DNA of 64,000 nt from Raffaelea ambrosiae (Eukaryota > Ascomycota > Sordariomycetes > Ophiostomatales > Ophiostomataceae). The notes below the pieces were generated by a model. That model did not search any database and was not told where the DNA came from. It saw only the letters and a list, made by a program, of their open reading frames with translations. The DNA lies in assembly GCA_002778195.1 (NCBI GenBank), contig PCDI01000010.1, positions 930,001-994,000 of the forward strand. Reading direction: 5' to 3'. Below are positions 54,683 through 64,000 of the stretch, one piece after another. The position numbers and the translations under genes are program-made. Each line of letters begins with the position of its first letter. Position 1 is the first letter of the stretch.

Positions 54683-56719
54683 TCAAATTTCCACCCGGGC
54701 CAAGGTCTGCCTAAACGCTCGTGGTGCAATGCCGGTGGCTTTCCCCGTGGTCGGGTCCATCGCAAAGACAAAATCGTCCAGAGCCCGCAGGCCATACACG
54801 AGGTTGTCCACGGCGCTCCAGCTCTGGCAGCCGGCTTGCAAGACAAAGAGCGGGTCGGCCTGGCTGACGTCTTGTGGCCGGGTCGTGGAATAGACGGCCC
54901 GCCACGACGACTGGTTCAGACTGTCCAGCTGGGTCGGAAACAGACGGATCGAGAGGTACGGCGAGGCGTCGCTTGCGCTGCTTGCGTCGCTGCCACCATT
55001 ACCACCATCACCACCACCGCCGCCACTGCCTGGGTCGAGCCCCGCGAGAAGGGGATACAGGGCAAACACATCCTGGCCGTGCATGGTCCAGCCGGTCACG
55101 TTGAGCCCGGCCTCGCCGTCGAGCGCCAAGGTGAGGCTGCTGTTGGTGGCCTGGCTGGCATAGGTGCCAGCAAAGGCGGCCGCGGCCTCGGCTTGGCCGG
55201 CGGCCTCGACGGCCCGCACCAGCGGCTGCAGCACCTCGGTGGCCAGACCCAGCTGCGTCGCCATGCTGGCGGCCGGCCCGGCCGACACCATGGACAGCAC
55301 CAGCCCGTAGTCGGGGATCAGTGCAAAGAGGGCGTTGTAGTCGCCGAGGCCGCCGCTCTTGGTGTAGACGTCGACGAGGCGGCCGTCTTGTGTCAGGCTG
55401 TGGGACCGGCCGATCTCCCAGGGCGCGCCGACGGAGACGCCGAGGGACGACGTGTGGGCGTGGGGCTGGAGCCATGCACGCATGGTGGCGGCGGGCAGAA
55501 GGGTGGTGTTGTTGTTGTTGGTGGTGGTGGTGGTGGTGAGAATGGCGCGGCCGAGCGTCAGCAGATCGTTGGCCGACGAGTAGAAGCCGCCATCACTAGA
55601 GGTTGGAATGAGGATGCGGGACAAACACACACACACACACAGCGAAAAGGATGACCCACGCCTGCAAGAATCCATAGGAGGTGCTCCACCAGTTGGACTG
55701 GACGGGGATGAAGCCAAGGCGGTCGTCGTCGGGCTTGGCGACAAACGTGCGGGTCATGTTGAGCGGCGTCAGAATCTTGTCCTGGATGAAGTCGCCGTAG
55801 GAGCAGCCAGCGACACGCTCAATGACGAGGCCCAGGAGGTCGTAGGCCATGTTGCTGTAGACGGGGGTCGAGTAGGGCGCATACACGGGCGGGCGTTGGC
55901 CAAACTTGGACCAGAAATCTGGCATCGCGTTGGCCGGGGGCAGACAGACCGGGAAGAAACTGATCTTTACATACCGTTCCATGTGCAGGGTCTCTGTGCC
56001 GGCCGTTCGCCACATTCTGTGTGCTCGTCTACCGACAGGCTGGGCAGGCCGTACCGGACAAAGTCGACGTCGGGCAGATTGGCCAGGTCATGTCCTACTG
56101 CGGCATGTGAGCACTCTTCCAAGGCTGGTCGTAGGCAAGAAGGCCACGTACAGTCGTTGCCAATGCCGGCCAGCTGCGACGCCAGAGCATCGAGGGTGAC
56201 GTCGTCCCAGTTGACGGCCGCGACAGGGTCTGGCTTTTGCTGTGGCCGACGGAGGCCATCCAGGTCGTTCAGCGTCGGCAGGTACTTGGTCACCGGATCC
56301 CCCCGGTGGACGTGGTCGTGCTCCTGTTCGAGCAGCAACAGACCCAGCACAGTGAATACCTTGCTGACGCTGCCGATGCGAAAGACCGTGTCGCCGTCCA
56401 CGGCATGGGCGCCTGTTGTGTTGAGCACTGCGGGCGTGTGCGACAGGCGGGCCAGCGGTGCCGCCGACGCGTCTTCATACACGGAGGCCACAGCCAGAGA
56501 GAGGCCCGTGGCATTGCCGAGCAGCAGAGAAGCCGCGCTCTGCAGCGACGCGATCTTGTCTTGGACAGCCTGGACCGCGCGGTGGTGGGATGGCGCTCTG
56601 GGCGGAGGGAGGACGGGGCCGAGGGGTGGGCAGTTGCTGAGAGCCGTGTCCAGCGTGACAATGATCTCGGACACCACGAGAAGGGAAAAGAGAGAGCACG
56701 ACAGCTGAAGTGGCTTCAT
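54683..56719 (-). CDS. Secreted beta-lactamase-like serine hydrolase
   Basis: Four exons on the minus strand: 56719-56152, 56097-55975, 55918-55660 and 55595-54683, giving 620 residues. The first 26 residues (MKPLQLSCSLFSLLVVSEII) look like a signal peptide. The class C / penicillin-binding-protein motif SxxK is SVSK at 117-120 (FRIGSVSKVFTVLGLL), and the second motif YSN is at 251-253 (TPVYSNMAYDLLG). Splicing restores GNDLGHDLANLP, WNDFWSKFGQRPP and GFLQADGGFYSSANDL, the last matching the family block before the third motif. The C-terminal third is a beta-rich extension containing a Gly/Ser/Asp linker. Several N-glycosylation sequons are present. Such fungal enzymes are esterases or peptidases of unknown substrate, some linked to secondary metabolism. 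It is divergent from a Zn2Cys6 factor. Confidence 0.86.
55626..55641 (-). repeat. (CA)n run inside an intron
   Basis: A short CA dinucleotide run lies in intron 3 of the beta-lactamase-like gene. Confidence 0.85.
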
Positions 56720-57345
56720 TTTGGGGCGTGGGAAGGATCTCGAGAGTGGAAGGAATGCGAATGCAGGTGGTCTAGGCAGGAGGTCCAGAAGGGCACGACT
56801 TCTGGGCCTTTATATAGGCAAGAGCGTCTTCATTCTGAAATCCATGTCGAATTCTCCTCATCGTGGAAACGCCACGGATACGCAGCAAACGAATGAGCCG
56901 TGGCCATTGCACCTCTCGACGACGCCCCGTCATGGGGCTGATCCTGTTCGGGGATGAGCAGAGCCTTGCCCATGCGTGTAAGCCGGCTTGTAAGCCTGTA
57001 CTGTGATTGGCCTGGGCGTAAACCAGCCTGTTCCTGCCAAATGCTACCCTGTCAGACTACACAGACAGGCGTGGGACGGAGAATCGCTCGCCAGCACACC
57101 GGCATGCCATTCGCCAGTGCGTACAGAATGCAAGCCTCCACCCGAGCAAAGCCCGAGATGGTTCCGTCTTACACCCTCGATGTGCAATCAAGACGACAAC
57201 CCCGAGCTGAGAAGGGGGGTAGTTGGCATTCAAAAGAAGAATGTTTCTTGCTTTTTTTTAATTTGGTCTTTGGGGGGGATGCAATTCGCCGCGGCGTAAA
57301 AGAAAAGGGGGCAACTTGTTCTTTTGGAGCCAGATCAACTCGACC
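56720..57345. other. Divergent promoter between hydrolase and Zn2Cys6 gene
   Basis: 626 bases shared by two divergent genes. It contains the TATA box listed, a GTAAGCC(G/T)... pair near 56980-57000 (two AAGCC words 13 bases apart), and a G run near 57272. No third gene is evident. Confidence 0.55.
56809..56816 (-). promoter_or_regulatory. TATA box of the beta-lactamase-like gene
   Basis: TATATAAA on the minus strand, about 90 bases upstream of the ATG at 56719. This is a canonical spacing for a regulated fungal promoter, in contrast to the CT-rich leaders of the housekeeping genes. Confidence 0.6.
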
Positions 57346-58921
57346 ATGATGCCGACCAAATCAGCCAAGACGAAGAGACAACGCGCCAGCCGGCCCAAGA
57401 ACAAGACGGGCTGCGGGACGTGCAAGTAAGCAAGGAGAGAGAGAGATCCGGGCGAGCTGGAGCTCTGGCCACACGAGTCTGACCTTGTTGGGCAGGATCC
57501 GCCACAAACGCTGCGACGAGGCCAAGCCCATCTGCGCGAACTGCCGCCGGACGGGCCGCATCTGCGACGGCTACGTCGATGCCGAGACGGGCGCCGTCGT
57601 GGGCGGCCACCCGCAGCAGGGCATTGTGTCTTCGCTGGCGTGGGTGGTGGTCCGTGGGGTGGGCCACGATCCCGACACGGACGCCGGCGTCCGGCTCTTC
57701 CGGGCGGGCCTGGGCCGGCAGCTGGCGCTGGCGCTGCGCGACGACGCGTTGGTCGACGCGGTCGTGCAGCTGGGCCAAGACGACGACGACGACGACGGCG
57801 GCGGCGACAGCGGCGGACCGGTGCGCCATGCCATCAGCGCGCTGGGCTTTCTGGGCCACCGCTTCGAGGCCTACGCGCTGTCCCTGCCCGGCCACGCGGC
57901 CGCGGATGCGCTCGAGAGCCGGGCCTGCCGCCAGTACGAGCAGGCGCGTCGGCAAGGAGGCGCGCACAGCGGGCCTCCCCACGCCGACCAGCGGCTGGCC
58001 TGCTGCCTGCTCTTGGCCCTGTTTGCGTTTCTGCGCGGCCACGACGAGCCGGCCCTGGCCCATCTGCGCGAGGCGGTCCAAGCCAGCACCACCACCTCCT
58101 CCCGGTCGACGGTCCTCCACGCGGCCCTGCTCATGCTCGACATGGCGCTCACGCTCTGGCTCGACCGCGACCGCGCCCTGTCCGCCGTCCCGCTGCTGCC
58201 GGCCCTGTCCTTTGCCCGGCTCTACACCAGCCCGCAGCCGACGTTTGGCACCGACCTGGCCACGCTCGGCAACGAGCTGGCGACCATCAGCGCGGACATC
58301 CTGGCGTTCCGGCATGCGGTGGCGTGCCGCCGGGGCTTGTCGGGACCACCACCGCCGTCGCCGCTCGCCCCCTGCCCGCCCCCCTTGTCCCCGATCCAAG
58401 ACACCATCCGGTCCCGGCTGGCCCTGTGGCAGCAGGCTTGGGAGCGTGTCGACCCCCGGAGCCACCCGGACATGGCGTACTACCAGGCCCTCTTTCGGTG
58501 CAACTGGCTGGGTCTGCGCCTGACCTTGGAGGCCATTCCGGTGGGGGACGGTGCGCGTGCCGGCGCCCCCACCACCCCGGGGACACTCGCCGCGCTCGAG
58601 GAAATCCTCCGCCTGGCCGCGTCCACCCTGCAGACGCGCCCGCCCGCGCGCTACGATCCTCTCTGCGGCGAAGACGCCGTCGCGGCCACGGGCCTCCTGC
58701 CCCTGTTCTCGTTCCGCATGAGCTTCATCCGACCGCTCTGTGTCGTCGCCGGACATGCCGCGCTGGAGGACGCCGCGGGACACGCCCACGCACGGCTGCT
58801 GGCGCTTCGGCAGAACGCCACGCGTCTGCTGCTGGCCCGGCCGTGGCGCGAGGGCGCCTGGGACTCGGCGGCTCTGGGGCGCATCGCGGAACGACGACTG
58901 CAGCAGGCGGCCAGCCCATGA
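57346..58921 (+). CDS. Zn(II)2Cys6 fungal transcription factor
   Basis: Exons 57346-57425 and 57496-58921 (70-base intron) give 501 residues. The binuclear cluster has Cys23, 26, 33, 40, 43 and 50 (TGCGTCKIRHKRC...ICANCRRTGRIC). The intron splits the AAG codon inside the cluster (TGC AA | G), a common place for an intron in this family. A basic start (KTKRQRASRPKNK) is a likely nuclear signal. The rest is an Ala/Leu/Arg-rich helical region with no clear fungal_trans motif, but with a pattern like the C6 factors that carry a Fungal_trans_2 type middle domain. It shares a divergent promoter with the secreted hydrolase and may regulate it. That link is inference from position only. An ATG at 57349 is an alternative start one codon later. 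Confidence 0.9.
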
Positions 58922-59320
58922 GACAGTGAGCGATCGCGGCCAAGAGGACCCGCATCGGCCCCGGCTCGTCGAGCACATCGCCCCGTCTGCCAGGAGTGGG
59001 CCCGGGATGCACACAATGCCGTCCAGGGACGGACACATGCCGCTCTGCATGCCAAGGCGCCCACCATGCCCTGGTTCCCTGTCGGGTTTCGCCGAGCTGG
59101 CCCGTTCTCGACGGTCGAGCGCCTCTGTACGGCGCCAGCGTGCCCATTCAATCATCTGCACATTGAGTCCCCTTTCGCCGAAACAACTCTACAAAAGACA
59201 ATTGTTATCTTTATTCTTTTTTTTTTTTGTTCCTTCTATGGCACACTGTAGGCTCGAACTATCCTACCAACTGCATACCTCTTTTTGTTTTCCTTTTTTG
59301 TTTTCGTTACTCTTCCCCCT
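58922..59320. other. Convergent 3' intergenic region
   Basis: 3' flanks of the Zn2Cys6 gene and isoleucyl-tRNA synthetase, with T-runs near 59214-59231. No gene was recognised. Confidence 0.55.
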
Positions 59321-61147
59321 CTACAACTTCAACAGACGCAGAACAAACGACAGGTCCCCAATGGCCTGCTCCTCCTCCACAATCAGAGTCTCTGTCTTCT
59401 TCTCCTCCTTGTCCTCCGACGCCTCCAGCGTGCCCCGCAGCGCCGTCCGGAACAGGCCCTCGTGCGCCGACACCACCTGCGTCAGGTCCAGCTCCTCCGG
59501 ATTCGCCACCACCTCGTAGTGCATCCGCACGTCGTCCGCCGGCACCAGCCCGGCCTTCTTGCGCAGCCGCTGCACCCGGTTGATGATCTCGCGCGCCAGA
59601 CCCTCCTCGGCCAGCTTGGGGTCCGCCGTCGTGTCCAGGAGAACAATCATGTCCTCGGCGAAGCCCGGCTCCCACTTGGGGCCATCCGCAGGAGCCTCCG
59701 GAGCGACGGCCGCCGGAGCAGGGGCCTCCGGAGCTGGCGTCTCGGCGTCCTTGGCGTCCTTGGCATCCTTGCCCTTTTTGCCCTTCTTCTCCTTCTTGTC
59801 CTTCTTCTCCGGCTTCTCCGCCGTCGTGCCCTTGGTGCCGCTGCCCAGCACGCGCACAATGCTAATGTCGTTCTCGCCCAGCTCAATGTGGCCCACGGCA
59901 ATCTTCTTGTCCACCAAGAATTGCCGCAGCTGCGCCTGCGTCAGGTCCGGCAGCGCCTTCTTGACCATCTGCACGTCCTTCTTGAGCTTCTTGCCCAGCG
60001 TCGGCCAGTCCACGCGCGCCTCCAGCAGAATGCCGTACTTCTCCTCGTCGCTCGTCAGGATGACGTCGCGCACGTTGAGCTCCTCCTTGACGTACGAGCT
60101 CAGCGAGTCGACGTCGTCCAGCATGTTCTGGTCCGCAATCACGACCACCGACTGCAGCGGCGTCTTGAGCGGCACGTTGCAGCGCTCGCGCGCTGTGCGG
60201 GCCAGCTGGATCGCCTTTTGCATGGCCGCCACCTTGCGCTCAATGACCTCGTCAAAGAGCGACTCCTGCACCGTCGGGAACGACAGGAAGTGCACGCTGC
60301 GGTCGTCCTTGAACGACTTGCGCGTGGCCTCGGCCAGGTGCGGCTTCAGCAGGCCGTAGATGTGCTCCGTGATGAACGGCGTGAACGGCGCCAGCGCGCG
60401 GATCAGCGTGAACAGCACCTGGAAGAGCGTGTTCATGGCCGCCGTGGTGTCGTCCTCGCCCAGGCCGGCGCTGCCCTTGAGTCGTCTCCGGTTGAAGCGG
60501 ATGTACCAGTTGGTGAGGTCCTCAATAGACGAGAGCAGTCTGGGGACGACAGTGTACAGTCTCTGGGGGGGTATGAGTCAGTACTCAAAAGAAGGGGGAA
60601 AAAAAACTCCGGACCAGATAGATAAGAAAGGGGAAAAAAAGAGAGAAAAAAGAAGAAAAGAAAAAAAAAATCAAACAAAAAGTCCATTCAGTCCATTCAG
60701 TCCACTCACGTATGCCGTCATCTCAACTTCCACAAACTTGAGCAGACTCTGGATCTCGGCCAGAATCCACCGGTCCATGACGTTGCTCAGACGCTTGGAA
60801 TCGCTAATCACAGACAGGTCTGCGACAAAGAACTTGCCCGTGTTCTTCTGGTACAGGTTGGCCTGCTCCGAGAAGAAGCGGTAGCTGTTCCACAGGGCCA
60901 GCAGCACGCGCGACACCATCTCCTTGACGCCCGACTCCTTGAAGCGCAGCGACTCGGCGCGCACCACGGGCGAGTTGATCATGTACAGGCGCAGCGCGTC
61001 GGCGCCGTACTGCGACAGCACAATGGTCGGGTCCGGGTAGTTCTTGAGCCGCTTCGACATCTTCTTGCCGTCCTCGGCCAGCACGATGCCGTTGACAATG
61101 ACGTTCTTGAACGGCGACACGCCAAACAGCTTGTTGCCCAGCACCGT

Positions 61148-61179
<32 letters not shown>

Positions 61180-63378
61180 GACCCTCGGCGATGAAGTCGG
61201 CCGGGAACAGCTGCGGCTTGCTCGGGTCGTCCTTGCCGCGCGCGCTCTCGTTGAAGGGAAAGTGCGTCGAGGCGTACGGCATCGAGCCGGACTCGAACCA
61301 GCAGTCAAAGATCTCGTCGATGCGGCGCAGCTCGCCCTTGCCCTTCTTCGACGGGATGGTGATGTGGTCGACCTTGTCGCGGTGGATGTCGTTGAGCTCG
61401 CCCTGGAAGCCGCTGAGCTGCTTGAGCTCTTCGCGGCTGCCGACGCAGACCACCTCCTCAAAGTCCTCACTGACCCAAAGGGGGATGGGTGCTGGTTCTT
61501 GTTAGTCTCGTTCTCTCTCTCTCTCTCTTTCTCTCTCTTTCGCCTCTCTTTCACACAACTGGGACCAGGGCTACTCACTTCCCCAATACCGGTTCCGGGA
61601 CACGTTCCAGTCGTGGGCACTGGCCACCCAGTTGTTGAAGCGCTTGTCGCGCACCGACGTGGGCACCCAGTTGGTGTGCTGCAGGTTGTCGAGCATCTGC
61701 GGGACCGAGTCGGTGACGCGGATGAACCACGACGACACGGCCTTGCGGATCAGCTGCGTGTCGGAGCGCCAGCAGAACTTGTCCGTGTGGGTGACCTGGC
61801 TCTCCACCAGCAGACGGCCCGTGGGCCGCAGGTCCTTGAGAATGTTCTTGTCGGCCGACTTGACGTGCTGGCCGGCGTACTCGGGGATCTCGGCCGTGAA
61901 GCAGCCCTTGTCGTCGACGGGGCACGGCGGCAGGCGCTTGGGGCCGAAGAAGCCGGTCGCCACGGCGGCGTCGTAATCCTCCTGACCAAAGGCCGGCGCC
62001 TGGTGGACCAGGCCGGTGCCCTCGCCCTCCTCGACGTAGTCGGCGGCAATGACCTGGAAGCAGTCGGCGTACTCCTTGGCAAAGTACGGGAACAGCGGCT
62101 CGTACTTGAAGCCGACGAGCTCGGCGCCGCGGATCTTCTTGACGACCTTGTACTTGGCCTTTTTCGGGTTCTTGTAGAGCGAGGCCAGGCCGGACTCCTG
62201 CAGGACAAAGTTCTTGTCCAGCGCCTCGTCGTGGATGACCAGGTACTCAAAGTCCTTGTGCGTGGCGATGAGCATGTTCGAGGGCAGCGTCCACGGCGTG
62301 GTGGTGTAGATGACGAGCGACGTGTTCGCGTACTCGGGCTGGCCGACGATGGGGAACGCGACGAGGATGGCCGGGTCCTGGGTGACCTTCTCGTTGTTGC
62401 GCGACTCCATGTGGCTGAGAGGCGTGCAGAGGGCGGTCGAGAAGGGCATGATCTGGTAGGCGCGGTAGACGGCGTCCTGGTCGAAGAGCTGCTTGAAGAC
62501 CCACCAGCAGGACTCCATGAACTCGACGTTCATAGTCTGGGAGGAGTGTTAGCAGAGTTCGGGGCCGTAGAACCAAACATGTATCGTGTTTCTTGACCCA
62601 TTCCTCGTCTTTGCTTTCTGTTTTTTTTTTTTCTCCCTCTTCCTTGCCACTTTTCTTCACTTTTCCTCACTTCTTTTGCCTCTTTCTTTTCTTCCCCTTC
62701 TTTCTCGTCTCTTCTTTCTTCTTTCTTCCTTTTCGTCTCTTCTTCTTGTTCCTCTTCCGTCTTGTCTCCTGTCCCTTCTCCTGACCAATCTCACGATGTC
62801 TTCTCCACCCACCTTGTAGTCATTGTCAAAGTCGATCCAGCGACCCAGACGGCCAATGGTCTCGCGCCACTCCTCCGAGTAGCGCATCACAATGGCCCGG
62901 CACTCGGCGTTGTACTTCTCGATGCCCATCTTCTCCACGGCGTCGCGGCCCGAAATGCCCAGCTTCTTGTCGATCTCGTACTCAATGGGCACGCCGTGCG
63001 TGTCCCAGCCGAACCGCCGCGGCACGTGGTAGCCCTTCATGGCCCAGTACCGCGGGATGATGTCCTTGATGGTCGACGCCAGAAGATGGCCATAATGAGG
63101 GAGGCCTGGAGTGTTAGGGAAACGAACCTCTCCATGAAGAGACCAGAGTTACCTAGACATACCAGTAGCTGGCGAAAGTTGTTAGCACATACGAGTTCAC
63201 CAAGTACAAGACACACACACACACACACACACACACGCCGCTACTCACCAAACGGAGGACCGTCGTAGAACGTAAACGGCTCGCTGCCCTCGTTCAGGCG
63301 CACCTGCGTCTGGAAGGCGTCGATTTCATTCCAGAACTTGAGGATCTCCTCCTCGGTTTTCGGAAAGTTGATGCTCAT
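59321..63378 (-). CDS. ils1: Cytosolic isoleucyl-tRNA synthetase
   Basis: Five exons on the minus strand: 63378-63249, 63105-62813, 62536-61579, 61491-60710 and 60562-59321, giving 1134 residues. The protein starts [20 protein letters not shown]. The class I HIGH motif is HYGH (47-50), restored across intron 1 ([15 protein letters not shown]). The editing domain follows. KMSKR is at 604-608 ([12 protein letters not shown]). The anticodon-binding domain continues (LPDSxxW-type helices, [11 protein letters not shown]), then a Lys/Ala/Pro-rich linker near 950-975. The domain order and the lack of a presequence indicate the cytosolic enzyme, which attaches isoleucine to tRNA-Ile. All four introns have GT-AG ends; intron 2 is the longest (276 bases) and very pyrimidine-rich on the plus strand. 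A TGACTCA site lies upstream. Confidence 0.96.
63213..63236 (-). repeat. (CA)n microsatellite in intron 1 of the synthetase gene
   Basis: About twelve CA dinucleotides inside the first intron (63250 down to 63106 region). Confidence 0.9.
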
Positions 63379-64000
63379 GTTGACGGCGATGGAGGGGTCG
63401 ATTGCGCGTGCGAAAGCATGAGAAAATGGGGCCAAACGAAGGCAGGCAGGTGTCTTTGCCGCTTCAGGGACGGAGACAATTGGAGTGGTGGGAGGGTGTG
63501 GGCGTCTGTTATACAGGGTTGTTCGCGATGTGTCTTGCTCACCGGCGTGACTCACTTTTTTTTTCCGGCCTATGATTTGGTTGTTTAAGCTTTGCTTGCG
63601 CAGTCGCTTCCTTTTCAGGGATCAAAAAGGGAAAAATGCTAAGGAGGGGCAAGCACACACAAAAAAAGGTGCCCGCCAAGCGGAAGCCCACACTAACAAA
63701 GCCTTTTGCCCCGCGCTGTCTGCTGCCGCCCATCCTGTCGGAGCCAACTTTATCCGAGACGGGATCTCAGCCTGAGCCCTGCGCAGTCGTTGCTCTTCAC
63801 TAGTAAGCTGTGCACTGGGTGGCCAGCAGTCGTTCTCAAGGGTTCTTCCCCGTTCCAAGGCTGACGGACGCTACGGCTTCTCATGGACTGGTCACTGGTC
63901 TTCCATCGTCATCGAAGCAGTTCTTCAACGACTTTTGTGTGAAAATGACTTTTATTAATGGGTGCAAAGCGATTATCTAGTTGGCGCTTACACGATGGAT
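63379..64000. other. Upstream region of the synthetase gene to the window edge
   Basis: Promoter of the minus-strand synthetase gene, with a T-run near 63556-63564. The remainder to 64000 has no recognised gene. Confidence 0.5.
63548..63554. promoter_or_regulatory. TGACTCA, Gcn4/CPC1-type element
   Basis: A perfect TGACTCA (palindrome core) lies about 170 bases upstream of the isoleucyl-tRNA synthetase ATG. This is the consensus site of the bZIP activator Gcn4/CPC1, which induces amino-acid and tRNA-synthetase genes in amino-acid starvation. Function here is inferred. Confidence 0.6.

Noticed and set aside
57335..59161. 608-residue minus-strand open frame
   Set aside because: Antisense of the Zn2Cys6 gene; the Gln/Arg/Ala-rich composition has no domain.
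61262..62596. 444-residue plus-strand open frame
   Set aside because: Antisense of isoleucyl-tRNA synthetase exons and reads through its intron.

Overview
This window is nuclear DNA of a filamentous ascomycete (Pezizomycotina, most likely a Sordariomycete). The evidence is intron-rich genes with short GT-AG introns, typically 70 to 150 bases, strong C/G preference at third codon positions, a Rho3 GTPase, a fungal-type Pbs2 kinase, a Zn(II)2Cys6 regulator, and long pyrimidine-rich leaders. The species cannot be named from the sequence alone. All gene models were built by hand, joining exons so that conserved motifs read through splice sites.

Layout. 0-9 kb: a partial rho3 GTPase gene (minus) and a Tea1/Kel1-type kelch and coiled-coil polarity protein (minus). 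9-14 kb: a long, apparently gene-free divergent region. 14-22 kb: the TORC1 scaffold raptor/Kog1 (plus), facing a Spd1/Dif1-type ribonucleotide reductase inhibitor (minus). 22-26.3 kb: an AT-rich, repeat-bearing island holding an orphan basic ORF, a two-exon C2HC zinc-finger gene and a decayed F-box-like family member. 27-38 kb: a dense housekeeping block with Gemin2/Brr1-like (minus), ribosomal protein eS27 (minus), phosducin-like PLP2 (plus), Hst2-type sirtuin (plus) and a Pbs2/OS-5 MAPKK (minus). 38-44.7 kb: seven kilobases without a convincing gene but with several short tandem arrays. 44.7-64 kb: an auxin-efflux-carrier-family transporter (plus), a PNPOx-like flavoprotein (minus), methylcrotonyl-CoA carboxylase alpha subunit (plus), a CysG-like Met1 siroheme enzyme (minus), a secreted beta-lactamase-like hydrolase (minus) divergent from a Zn2Cys6 factor (plus), and cytosolic isoleucyl-tRNA synthetase (minus).

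Functional themes are polarity (Rho3, Tea1), growth and stress signalling (raptor, Pbs2), translation (eS27, IleRS), RNA and protein assembly (Gemin2-like, PLP2), and leucine, sulfur and porphyrin metabolism (MCCA, Met1). The least explained part is the 22-26 kb island. The clearest regulatory signals are a paired TTAGGG plus CACGTG module between eS27 and plp2, and a TGACTCA element upstream of the isoleucyl-tRNA synthetase gene. One N after a 24-base poly-C run at 51852-51876 marks an assembly uncertainty.
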